Origin: Lysobacter helvus
GTDB taxonomy: Bacteria; Pseudomonadota; Gammaproteobacteria; Xanthomonadales; Xanthomonadaceae
NCBI RefSeq assembly: GCF_018406645.1
Contig: NZ_AP024546.1
Span: 1,178,001-1,242,000 of the forward strand
Direction of reading: 5' to 3'
DNA: 64,000 bases
Shown here: positions 30,453-38,246 of the stretch, in pieces
Layout: each line of letters starts with the position of its first letter
How positions within the stretch are numbered: position 1 is the stretch's first letter
The notes under the pieces: generated by a model
The model's input: the letters and a program-made list of their open reading frames with translations, nothing else
Told to the model about the DNA's origin: nothing
Databases searched by the model: none
Program-made: the position numbers and the translations under genes

Positions 30453-30947
30453 TCAGGCGTCGACGACGATGGTGTCGGCGAAATGATCGTGCAGGCAGCG
30501 CCGTCCCTCGCCGAAGATCGCGAGCGCATCCACCAGCAGGAACAACTGCCCGGCCACGGGCAACAGGCCGATCACGCCGGGCAGCAGCATGCGCAGCAGG
30601 AAGGTGCGCCCCAGGCCCGCGCGCGATCCGTCCACGCGCACGATGCGGATGCCGATCCATCGCTTGCCGAGCGTCTGGCCGTGTCGATGCAGCAGCACGA
30701 CGTCGATGACGAGCACGACGGCGGAGACGACGGCCGCGGCCCCGAGGATGCCGACGATGGCATCCGTCACCATCATGCCGTTGAAGAACCATGCGAGGAA
30801 CACGGGACCCAGCAACAACGTGTTGTCCAGCACCGCGGCGCCCAGGCGCGCGGCACGCGAACTGCGTTCGCCGCTGCTGGCCGAAACCGGTTGCTCGACG
30901 CGCGCCGCGGGCGCGGCGTACGGATTCGCGCCGATTGGATCCTGCAT
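30453..30947 (-). CDS. RDD family membrane protein (second, operon-first)
   Basis: A 164-aa protein starting with a Pro/Ala-rich cytosolic segment (ANPYAAPAARVEQP), then an RDD domain (RAARLGAAVLDNTLLLG, HGQTLGKRWIGIRIVRVDGS). It appears to be the promoter-proximal gene of the seven-gene operon. Its N-terminal NPYAAP motif is common in such membrane proteins. Confidence 0.8.
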   Translation of the reverse strand: MQDPIGANPYAAPAARVEQPVSASSGERSSRAARLGAAVLDNTLLLGPVFLAWFFNGMMVTDAIVGILGAAAVVSAVVLVIDVVLLHRHGQTLGKRWIGIRIVRVDGSRAGLGRTFLLRMLLPGVIGLLPVAGQLFLLVDALAIFGEGRRCLHDHFADTIVVDA

Positions 30948-31008
30948 CCCTGGTTCCCCTGCCCCTGCTTACGGCCCTACTGTGACCGGCCCGCAGGATG
31001 CCCGCAAC

Positions 31009-31551
31009 TCAGGCAACGCCACCCGCGAGGTACTGGTCCTTCAACCGCACGTAGTGGCCGGCGGAGTAATAGAGCGCTTCGATCTCCGCATCGGACAGCA
31101 CGCGTACTTTCTTTGCCGGGTTGCCGAGCCACAGTTCGCCGCGGCCGACCACCTTGCCCGGTGTCACCAGCGCGCCGGCGCCGACGAAGCCGTGCTGTTC
31201 CACCACCGCGCCGTCGAGCACGATCGCGCCCATGCCGATCAGCACGGCGTCCTCGATGCGGCACGCATGCACGATCGCCTTGTGACCGATGGTCACGTCG
31301 TTGCCGATCACGGTGGCGAAACCGCCGAGTTTCGCGTGCGGGCCATCGTGGCTGACGTGCACCACGGTGCCGTCCTGCACGTTGGTGCGCGCACCGATGC
31401 GGATGAAATTGACGTCGCCGCGGATGATCGTGCCGGGCCACACGGAGGTGTCGTCGCCGAGCACGACGTCGCCGATGACGCTCGCGGCGGGGTCGACGTA
31501 GCAACGCTCGCCGAGGATCGGCAACTTGCCGAGATAGGGGCGCAGGGACAT
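31009..31551 (-). CDS. Gamma-class carbonic anhydrase-like protein (YrdA family)
   Basis: A 180-aa left-handed beta-helix hexapeptide-repeat protein (VIGDVVLGDDTSVWPGTIIR). Metal-binding histidines are present in GTVVHVSHDG and VTIGHKAIVHAC. YrdA/CaiE-like proteins resemble gamma carbonic anhydrases, but many lack measured activity. The ATG at 31560 lies inside the -10 box, so ATG 31551 is chosen. The transcript would be almost leaderless. Confidence 0.9.
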   Translation of the reverse strand: MSLRPYLGKLPILGERCYVDPAASVIGDVVLGDDTSVWPGTIIRGDVNFIRIGARTNVQDGTVVHVSHDGPHAKLGGFATVIGNDVTIGHKAIVHACRIEDAVLIGMGAIVLDGAVVEQHGFVGAGALVTPGKVVGRGELWLGNPAKKVRVLSDAEIEALYYSAGHYVRLKDQYLAGGVA

Positions 31552-31558
31552 GGCGCGC

Positions 31559-31564
31559 ATTGTA
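31559..31564 (-). promoter_or_regulatory. -10 element (TACAAT) for the gamma-carbonic anhydrase gene
   Basis: TACAAT on the minus strand, seven bases before the chosen ATG. It decides against the in-frame upstream ATG. Confidence 0.5.
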
Positions 31565-31593
31565 AGGGCGCGCGTCGGCGCGGGGGCGTGGCG

Positions 31594-31599
31594 CATACT
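31594..31599 (+). promoter_or_regulatory. -10 element (CATACT) for the aldehyde dehydrogenase gene
   Basis: CATACT ends seven bases before the ATG at 31607. Divergent to the carbonic-anhydrase promoter 30 bases away. Confidence 0.4.
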
Positions 31600-31606
31600 T
31601 CCCCGC

Positions 31607-33043
31607 ATGGATGCCGCACCCCACCTGACGATCGCCACCCCGCCCGCCGCCGACCTCCCGGCCACGCTCGAACGCCTGCGCACCGCATGGTTGGCGAACA
31701 AGCCCGGCCTGGAACAACGACGCGCGGACCTGGGCCGCCTGCGGCACGTGCTGTCCCGCCGCCTGGAGGCGATGGACGCGGCGATCCGCGCCGATTTCGG
31801 CCATCGCTCGACGCACGAGAACCTGATTTCCGAAGCGATGGTGACGCTGTCGGAGATCGACCTGGCGCGCCGCAAGCTGCGCCGCTGGGCGAAGCCGCGG
31901 CGCGTGGGCGTGGGCTGGAAATTCTGGCCGGCGCGCGCGGAGATCCGCCCGTTGCCGGTGGGCGTGGTCGGCATCATCAGTCCGTGGAATTACCCGGTGA
32001 ACCTGGCGCTGGTGCCGCTGGTGTCGGCGATCGCGGCGGGCAACCACGTGTACCTCAAGCCGTCGGAGCACACGCCGCGCACGAGTGAATTCCTGCGCGA
32101 CTTGCTCGCGGAAGTGTTTCCCGCGGATCGCGTTGCCGTGGCGATCGGTGGCGCGGACGTGGGCGCGGCGTTTTCCGCGTTGCCGTTCGACCATCTGTTG
32201 TTCACCGGTTCGACGGCCGTCGGACGCAAGGTGATGGCGGCGGCCGCGCCCAACCTCACGCCGGTGACGCTGGAACTCGGCGGAAAAGCGCCGGCCGTGG
32301 TCGCGCCGGATTTCCCGCTCGACCTGGCCGCCGCGCGCATCGCCAGCGGCAAGTGGTTCAACGCGGGGCAGACCTGCATCGGCGTGGATTACGCGCTGGT
32401 GGACGTGGCACGCCGCGATGCGTTCGTCGCTGCGCTGCGTGCGCAGGTGCAGGCGCGTTTCGGCGACTTCGCTGATGCGAGCAACTACACGCGCATCATC
32501 AACGCGGGGCAGTTCGACCGGTTGCAGGGCTACGTGGACGATGCGCGTGCGCGCGGATGCACGGTGGTGCCGCTGGTGGAGGTCGCGCCGGAGCGCATGC
32601 GCGCCGAGCGCCTGTTCCCGCCGACGCTGGTGCTGGATCCGCCCGACGACAGCGCGGTGATGCGCAACGAGATCTTCGGGCCGTTGCTCCCGGTACGCAC
32701 GTACGCGCGGCTGGACGAGGCGCTGGCGTACATCGGCACGCACGATCGGCCGCTGGCGTTGTATCCGTTCTCGAACGACACGCGCACGGTGGAACGGATC
32801 ATCGGTTCGACGCTGGCCGGCGGCGTCACGGTCAACGACACGCTCGTGCATTTCGCTGTGGACGGATTGCCGTTCGGTGGCAGCGGGCCGAGTGGCATGG
32901 GCGCGATCCACGGACGCACGGGCTTCGACACCTTCAGCAAATTGTTGCCGGTGTTCCGGCAGACGCGCTGGGCGGCGACGGATCTGTTGCGGCCGCCCTA
33001 CAAGGGCTACGTCGACCGGCTGGTGCGCTTCCTCGCGCGCTAG
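31607..33043 (+). CDS. Aldehyde dehydrogenase (coniferyl-aldehyde dehydrogenase type)
   Basis: A 478-aa NAD(P)-dependent aldehyde dehydrogenase. IISPWNYPVNLALVPL, FTGSTAVGRKV, the catalytic Glu in LELGGKAP and the catalytic Cys in NAGQTCIGVDY are conserved. The NYPVNL and QTCIG...DY motifs and lack of the longer N-terminus fit the CALDH/fatty-aldehyde dehydrogenase (class 3-like) group. Its natural substrate cannot be read from sequence. Its stop overlaps the stop of the convergent cysteine synthase gene at CTAG. Confidence 0.92.
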   Translation: MDAAPHLTIATPPAADLPATLERLRTAWLANKPGLEQRRADLGRLRHVLSRRLEAMDAAIRADFGHRSTHENLISEAMVTLSEIDLARRKLRRWAKPRRVGVGWKFWPARAEIRPLPVGVVGIISPWNYPVNLALVPLVSAIAAGNHVYLKPSEHTPRTSEFLRDLLAEVFPADRVAVAIGGADVGAAFSALPFDHLLFTGSTAVGRKVMAAAAPNLTPVTLELGGKAPAVVAPDFPLDLAAARIASGKWFNAGQTCIGVDYALVDVARRDAFVAALRAQVQARFGDFADASNYTRIINAGQFDRLQGYVDDARARGCTVVPLVEVAPERMRAERLFPPTLVLDPPDDSAVMRNEIFGPLLPVRTYARLDEALAYIGTHDRPLALYPFSNDTRTVERIIGSTLAGGVTVNDTLVHFAVDGLPFGGSGPSGMGAIHGRTGFDTFSKLLPVFRQTRWAATDLLRPPYKGYVDRLVRFLAR

Positions 33044-34542
33044 GCCGGTTCGCGCGGGTGCACCCAGTTCGGTAACAACGTGTACGGGTCCAGCGCGATC
33101 TTCCGGTCGTAGTCGACGCGCGCGCCTTCGAGCTGCTGTTGCATCTGCCCGCTGCGCATCGCGTCGAACAACTCCGTGCACCCGCCGATGTGCGCGCCGC
33201 CGATGAAGATCTGCGGGATCGTCTGCGCGAACTGCTTGCGCAACACCGCGCGAATCTTCACGCCCAGGTCGCCCTGCTGGTACGCGACCGAATCCAGGTC
33301 GACGCTTTCGTAGTCAATGCCTAGCCGCGCGAACAACTTGCGCACCGCCCAGCAGAACTCGCACCACTCCAGCGCGAACAACACGACGGGCTTGTCGCGG
33401 ATGACTTGCGCGACGAAGGCTTCGGCGCGGGCATCGAGCGGCTCTTCATCGGGCACGGGCGCGAGTCCGGGGATCGCGCACACCGGTGGCGGCGTGGGCC
33501 GATCGAAGCGATATCCGGGCGTCGAACGCGAGATGGCCACCTCGTCGTCGTTCATCGTTTCCGAAATGTGTTCGAACAGCGGCGTCGACATGTAGCGCTC
33601 ACCGGTGTCGGGCAGCATGCAGACGATGTTGGTGCCGGGCGCGCTGCGGCGGGCGACGTGGAGTGCGGCGACCACCGTGGCGCCGCTCGACGGGCCGGCG
33701 AGGATGCCTTCGACCGTCGCCAGTTCGCGCGCCACGCGCAACGCATCGGCGCCGGCGATGGGGACGATTTCATCGACGAGCTGTTCGTCGCGCGCCGATT
33801 GCGTGAGGCGCGGGATGAAATCGGGCGTCCAGCCCTGGATGAGGTGCGGCTGGAAATGCGGATGGCTGCGGCTGGGCGCGCCGTTCGCATCGCGCGGTTG
33901 CGGAATGCCGCTGGCGAGGATCGGCGCGTTGTCCGGTTCGGCGACCACGATGCGGATGCGCGGATCGGCCTGTCGCAACACGCGGCCGACGCCGAGCAAC
34001 GTGCCGCCGGTGCCGGTGCCGGTCACGAAGCAGTGCAGCGTGTCGCCTTCGAAATCCGCGAGGATTTCCCGCGCCGTCGTGCGCATGTGGACTTCGGCGT
34101 TGGCGGGATTCTCGAACTGGCGGCACAGGAACCATCCGTGCGCCTGCGACAGCTCCACCGCCTTGGCCAGCATGCCCGAACCTTTCTCCGCCGCCGGCGT
34201 CAGCACCACTTTCGCACCGAGGAACCGCAACAGCTTGCGCCGCTCGATGCTGAAGTTTTCCGCCATCACCACGACCAGCGGATAGCCCTTCTGCGCGCAC
34301 ACCATTGCGAGGCCGATGCCGGTATTGCCGCTGGTGGCTTCCACCACCGTCTGGCCCGGCGCGAGCGTGCCCGCGCGTTCGGCGGCTTCGATCACCGCGC
34401 GCGCCATGCGGTCCTTGACCGAGCCCAGCGGGTTGAAGGATTCGAGCTTGGCGAACACGTTGACGCCGGGGGGCGCGAGCTTGCCCAGGCGCACCAGGGG
34501 CGTGTTGCCGATCGTGTCGAGTATCGTGTCGTACCGCGCCAT
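33040..34542 (-). CDS. Cysteine synthase-glutaredoxin fusion
   Basis: A 500-aa two-domain protein. Residues 1-335 are a PLP enzyme of the CysK/CBS family: PLP lysine 43 in NPLGSVKDRMA, TSGNTGIGLAM, and the GTGTGGTLLGVGR phosphate loop. A Pro-rich linker leads to a glutaredoxin domain (about 375-465) with a redox motif C394-E-F-C397 in EWCEFCWAVRKLF and IPQIFIGGAHIGG, the cis-Pro/GSH site. A 35-residue tail follows. It probably makes cysteine (or cystathionine) with built-in thiol redox control. Strong GGAGGAGG site before ATG 34542. The fused glutaredoxin is the notable feature. Confidence 0.9.
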   Translation of the reverse strand: MARYDTILDTIGNTPLVRLGKLAPPGVNVFAKLESFNPLGSVKDRMARAVIEAAERAGTLAPGQTVVEATSGNTGIGLAMVCAQKGYPLVVVMAENFSIERRKLLRFLGAKVVLTPAAEKGSGMLAKAVELSQAHGWFLCRQFENPANAEVHMRTTAREILADFEGDTLHCFVTGTGTGGTLLGVGRVLRQADPRIRIVVAEPDNAPILASGIPQPRDANGAPSRSHPHFQPHLIQGWTPDFIPRLTQSARDEQLVDEIVPIAGADALRVARELATVEGILAGPSSGATVVAALHVARRSAPGTNIVCMLPDTGERYMSTPLFEHISETMNDDEVAISRSTPGYRFDRPTPPPVCAIPGLAPVPDEEPLDARAEAFVAQVIRDKPVVLFALEWCEFCWAVRKLFARLGIDYESVDLDSVAYQQGDLGVKIRAVLRKQFAQTIPQIFIGGAHIGGCTELFDAMRSGQMQQQLEGARVDYDRKIALDPYTLLPNWVHPREPA

Positions 34543-34607
34543 GCTGCCTCCTCCGGGGCCTTCCATCCGGGAAGAACGCGAACCCGCGCGCCAATGGGAC
34601 TGCCTGC

Positions 34608-35375
34608 TTGAAGATCGCCAGCTGGAACGTCAATTCGCTCAACGTGCGCATGCCGCACCTGGTGCAGTGGTTGCGCGATGCGCAGCCGGACATCGTCGCG
34701 CTGCAGGAAACCAAGCTCGACGACGAACGCTTCCCCGATTCGCAACTCGCCGAACTCGGCTACCGCAGCGTGTTCTGCGGGCAGAAGACCTACAACGGCG
34801 TCGCGGTGCTGAGCCGCCTGCCGTTCACCGGGGAATGCGTCACCGCGATCCCCGGGTTCGAGGATCCGCAGAAGCGCGTGCTGGCGGCCACCGTCGGCGA
34901 CGTGCGCATCGTCGACCTGTACGTGGTGAACGGCGAGGCCGTGGGCAGCGCGAAGTTCGAGTACAAGCTGCGGTGGTTCGAAGCTGTGCGCGAATGGCTG
35001 CGCGCCGAACTGGCCGCGCATCCCAACCTCGTCGTGCTGGGCGATTTCAACATCGCGCCGGACGACCGCGACGTCCACGATCCCAAGCGCTGGCGCGAGA
35101 AGATCCTGTGCTCCACGCCCGAGCGCGACGCGCTGCGTTCGCTGCAGGCGCTGGGCCTGCACGACAGCTTCCGCCTGTTCAACGAAGACGGCGGCCATTA
35201 CAGCTGGTGGGATTACCGGCTCGCAGCCTTCCAGCGCGGCTGGGGCCTGCGCATCGACCTGGTGCTCGTCAGCGATGCGCTGAAGGCGCGCACCACGGCC
35301 GCCGGCATCGACCTGGTCCCGCGCGGCTGGGAACGGCCGAGCGACCACACGCCGGTGTGGGTGCAGATCGACTGA
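34608..35375 (+). CDS. xth: Exodeoxyribonuclease III / AP endonuclease
   Basis: A 255-aa enzyme of the ExoIII/APE1 family for base-excision repair. ASWNVNSLNVR, the metal Glu in ALQETKL, GDFNIAP and the terminal catalytic SDHTPVW are present. It begins at TTG 34608; no in-frame ATG lies upstream close by. Divergent from the cysteine synthase fusion gene. Confidence 0.95.
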   Translation: MKIASWNVNSLNVRMPHLVQWLRDAQPDIVALQETKLDDERFPDSQLAELGYRSVFCGQKTYNGVAVLSRLPFTGECVTAIPGFEDPQKRVLAATVGDVRIVDLYVVNGEAVGSAKFEYKLRWFEAVREWLRAELAAHPNLVVLGDFNIAPDDRDVHDPKRWREKILCSTPERDALRSLQALGLHDSFRLFNEDGGHYSWWDYRLAAFQRGWGLRIDLVLVSDALKARTTAAGIDLVPRGWERPSDHTPVWVQID

Positions 35376-35380
35376 TCCGC

Positions 35381-36020
35381 CTACCAGTCCGCGGGCTTCT
35401 TGATCCGAATTTCGGGGAATGCTTGAGGAAGCTGCGAGAGCCGCAAGTGCTTGGACTCGATCCGCCGCGTAAAGGACGCGGCGTTTCGAAGCTCTGCGTT
35501 CATCTGCACTTTGGGATCAGCACTCGGATTTGCGACGCCGACCGCCTTTCCCTTCCCTTTCGCAATGCGGATCGCCTCAGCGAGATCGCTGTCATTTGAA
35601 ATCACCAGCGCTACATCGAATGCATTTTCACAAGCATCATTGACCAGGTGCACCGCAAGATTGACGTCTGAGCCTTTCTCTTCCGTCTTGACCACCTCGA
35701 CGGTTCGCGGAAGCCCTGGAATGGGCTGGGCGAGGGGCATGCGCACAACATTGCGATAAAAGTGTCCTTCGTGGACCGCCAGGCAATCGATGTGGAACGA
35801 GATTGCCTGCAAGTACGCATCCTGGTGTACGTGCTGGTCTGGCTTGTTCGCATTCGGTTTCACCCTGGCAGTGAAGTAGCGGATGCGGTTGATTTGGTTC
35901 TCGGATCGCAGAAGCTGTCGAGACAGCGCCAGCAGGTCTAGCCAACGATGCGGCGTACCTTTCAGCGCTCGGTAGTAGGTAGTAGAGATTGAAGCCGTCC
36001 ACGTAGACCGTGGTCCGCAT
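35381..36020 (-). pseudogene. NYN-domain (LabA/PIN-like) nuclease gene, frameshifted by a 7-bp duplication
   Basis: The N-terminus MRTTVYVDGFNLYY is in one frame, and the rest (RALKGTPHRWLDLLAL onward to KKPADW) in another. The break is a perfect tandem GTAGTAG-GTAGTAG (plus strand, 35972-35985). Removing one copy restores NLYY-RALKGT and a protein of about 211 residues. The repaired protein aligns with the intact NYN protein at 60786: shared VYVDG.NLYY, WLDL, the EEK..DVNLA core, NDSD and a C-terminal KPA.W. The acidic NYN residues are split across the two frames, so the encoded nuclease should be inactive unless slippage or reversion occurs. The region is visibly less GC-rich than its neighbours. 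Confidence 0.8.
35972..35985 (+). repeat. 7-bp tandem duplication in the NYN gene
   Basis: Two adjacent perfect copies of GTAGTAG (35972-35978, 35979-35985) shift the reading frame of the minus-strand NYN gene by one. Confidence 0.9.
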
Positions 36021-36033
36021 TTTCCTTCCCCAG

Positions 36034-36060
36034 AAAAAGCCAAGGCCCCAGAGGGGCCTT
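36034..36060 (-). terminator. Terminator-like hairpin in the leader of the frameshifted NYN gene
   Basis: On the minus strand, an 8-bp perfect stem (AAGGCCCC with GGGGCCTT, 36042-36060), a 3-base loop and, after GGC, a run of five T (36034-36038). It lies between the promoter at 36125-36153 and the ATG at 36020; GGGGAAGGA follows as ribosome binding site. Confidence 0.6.
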
Positions 36061-36124
36061 GTACCCGCCCACCAGAAGTGGAACGGGGGAGTTTGGATTG
36101 GCCGGCGTTGTCCGGCGCGGGCGG

Positions 36125-36153
36125 ACTATGGGCCCCCAGATGGGTGTCGTCAA
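36125..36153 (-). promoter_or_regulatory. Promoter of the frameshifted NYN gene
   Basis: Minus strand TTGACG (36148-36153), 17-base spacer, CATAGT (36125-36130). It predicts a transcript start near 36118, a leader of about 57 nt and then the hairpin at 36060. The rest of the 36021-36319 gap holds no tRNA or ORF that I can support. Confidence 0.5.
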
Positions 36154-36233
36154 GGCAATCGTGGGCCGTTTATCGGGCCCGCTCACTTCGTAGCCGGATC
36201 GGACCGAATCACAGCTGTTGCTTAGTTCCATGC

Positions 36234-36262
36234 AAAGAAAAAGCCCGGCGCGAAGCCGGGCT
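36234..36262 (-). terminator. Terminator after the GlsB-like gene
   Basis: Minus strand AGCCCGGC/GCCGGGCT stem (36242-36262), GCGAA-type 5-base loop, then TTTTCTTT. Confidence 0.75.
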
Positions 36263-36319
36263 CATCCTGTCGCGGGGCGCAGTCATCCTTGACCGGCCCC
36301 GCATCCCATAGGCGTGCGC

Positions 36320-36589
36320 TTAGCGCACGCGTCCGCGGCGGAACAGATTGACGATGGCGAGCAGGATCACCGCGCCGACCAGCGAGATGATGAAGCCCGT
36401 GACGCTGAAACCGCTGTTGATGTTGGCGCCGCTGATGCCGAGCATCCCGCCCAGCCAGCCGCCCAGGAACGCGCCGACGATGCCGACGATGACGTTCAGC
36501 AGGATGCCCTGCTGCGCATCCGTCCTCATGATCAGGCTGGCGAGCCAGCCGACGATGCCGCCCACGATCAACCAGATGATGATGTTCAT
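36320..36589 (-). CDS. GlsB/YeaQ/YmgE family membrane protein
   Basis: An 89-aa, three-helix inner-membrane protein typical of the transglycosylase-associated/GlsB family: IIWLIVGGIVGWLASLIM, then NVIVGIVGAFLGGWLGGMLG, and a final FRRGRVR basic tail. Such proteins are often induced in stress or stationary phase; no activity is known. AAAGGAG site before ATG 36589. Ends in a strong terminator. Confidence 0.88.
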   Translation of the reverse strand: MNIIIWLIVGGIVGWLASLIMRTDAQQGILLNVIVGIVGAFLGGWLGGMLGISGANINSGFSVTGFIISLVGAVILLAIVNLFRRGRVR

Positions 36590-36802
36590 GCATCCACTCC
36601 TTTGTTGTTTACGCGATCCGAATTGAGACGCTTGAGACCAGCTTTGGAAGCTTGTCCGGCACCCCGGAACAGGGGGCACGAGTGGAGTTTCAACAGGCAC
36701 GCGTGAAGGCGGAGTACAGGGGCGAATTCAGCGAATCGGGCCCTGTTTTTCCAGTGTTTCCGGATGCTTGCGCGCGCGTGCCCCGGCACGCGGCGGTGCG
36801 TT

Positions 36803-38152
36803 TCAGTGCGTTTTCAGAAGCTCGGCAAGGGCTTCGCGCGGCAACTTGCCGGTTTCGTTGCGTGGCAATTCAGCCACGCGCTTCAACGGACGCGGCAGGA
36901 ACACCGGATCGATGGTGCGACGCAGCGCGGCGAGGATGTCGGCTTCGCACAGCGTCGGTGCCACCGCGAGCGCGGCGATGCGCCGCACGCCGGCATCGCC
37001 ACCGTCGAGCTGGAACACGACGCCGTCTTCCACGCCCGGGATCGCCAGCAGCTTGCGCGTCATGTCGCCGAGCGATGCGCGCTTGCCGGCGATCTCGAGC
37101 AGGTCCGCATTGCGGCCGCGCAAGTGGAAGCGACCGTCGGGTTCGACTTCGACGAGGTCGGCCAGCACGACGGGCGCTTCGAGATGCGGCGCATGCACGG
37201 CGGTGCCGTCGGGTTGCGGTGCGACGCGCACGCCCGGCAGCGGCGTCCACGCGGTTTCGCACGCGGTGCGGCGGCGCGCGATGACGCAGGTTTCGGTGGA
37301 GCCGAACACTTCGCGCACTTCGCAGCCGAAGCGTTGTTCGGCTTCCAGCGCGAGCGCGGCGGACAACGGCGCCGTCGCGGACACGATCGCGCGCAACGGC
37401 GGCAACGTGCAGCCGGCGGCGACCAGCGCGCGCAGGTGCACGGGCGTGGTCACGAGGATGCGCGGCGCGCGCGCATGCGACAGCGCCTGCGCGACGTCTT
37501 CGGGAAAGAACGGGCGCGCGGCATGCACGGACACCGGACCCAGCAGCGGCAGCAGCACGGACATCTCCATCCCGTACATGTGCTGCGGCGGCACGGTGGC
37601 GACGATGTGCGCATCGCCCTCGGGCCACAGGTCCGACAGCGCGGCGAGGTTCTGCGCGGTGCTGCGGCGGAAGCTGCCCCAGGTCTTCGGATTGGGATGC
37701 GGGCGGCCGGTGCTGCCGGAGGTGTAGCCGATCGCGACGAGGGCATCGTCGTCGAGCATGGGCAGGTCGCCGGCGCGTTCGGGCAACACATCGGGAAGGC
37801 GCAGGTAGCGCGCGGGGGCGGGCGAGAGGGCGTCGTCGCCGATGCAGTAGCTGTCGGGATGCGCGGTCATCGCTTCGTCCACCGCGGCGGGCGCGCGCGA
37901 CGGCGGCAGCAGGTTCACCTGGCCGCGCAGCGCGACGGCGCAGAAGGCGACGAGGAAGCGATAGCGGTCTTCGCACAGGTTGATGGCGTGGCAACCGGCC
38001 GGCAGCCATTCGGCCACGCCGCGCACCTGGTCGAGGAAGCGCGACAGCGCGACATCGCCGGCGGCGCTGAAAACCACCGAGCGGTCGCCTGCACCCGATG
38101 CGATCGGCGTGGCTGATGGCGGTTGTGCGCCCGGTTCGATGACTGCCGACAT
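36803..38152 (-). CDS. AMP-ligase loading the aryl starter (ApeH-like)
   Basis: A 449-aa adenylate-forming enzyme. The P-loop IGYTSGSTGRPHPNPKTW has the form seen in aryl-polyene ligases rather than the usual PKG ending. PQHMYGMEMSVLLPLLG, VFGSTETCVIARRR and ELPRNETGKLPREAL (catalytic Lys near the end) follow. It should activate hydroxybenzoate or a cinnamoyl-type starter and load it onto the ACP. It is 18 kb from the rest of the pathway, divergent from the PPTase gene, with which it shares a 94-bp promoter region. GAGGA precedes ATG 38152. Confidence 0.82.
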   Translation of the reverse strand: MSAVIEPGAQPPSATPIASGAGDRSVVFSAAGDVALSRFLDQVRGVAEWLPAGCHAINLCEDRYRFLVAFCAVALRGQVNLLPPSRAPAAVDEAMTAHPDSYCIGDDALSPAPARYLRLPDVLPERAGDLPMLDDDALVAIGYTSGSTGRPHPNPKTWGSFRRSTAQNLAALSDLWPEGDAHIVATVPPQHMYGMEMSVLLPLLGPVSVHAARPFFPEDVAQALSHARAPRILVTTPVHLRALVAAGCTLPPLRAIVSATAPLSAALALEAEQRFGCEVREVFGSTETCVIARRRTACETAWTPLPGVRVAPQPDGTAVHAPHLEAPVVLADLVEVEPDGRFHLRGRNADLLEIAGKRASLGDMTRKLLAIPGVEDGVVFQLDGGDAGVRRIAALAVAPTLCEADILAALRRTIDPVFLPRPLKRVAELPRNETGKLPREALAELLKTH

Positions 38153-38246
38153 GTGTCCTCTGCGTCCTTTGCGGCCGGAACCGCCCCCTGCCTGTACTTT
38201 ACGCTGACCGCCCAGCGCGCTGCCGACGGCCTTTTCACGGATCCCC

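Noticed and set aside
35637-36020. The N-terminal NYN frame as an independent 127-aa gene
   Set aside because: After NLYY the translation is unlike any protein, while homology continues in the other frame; a frameshift explains both.
36060-36240. A tRNA or other classical RNA gene in the gap upstream of the frameshifted NYN gene
   Set aside because: No T-arm (GTTCRA) or cloverleaf could be found on either strand.
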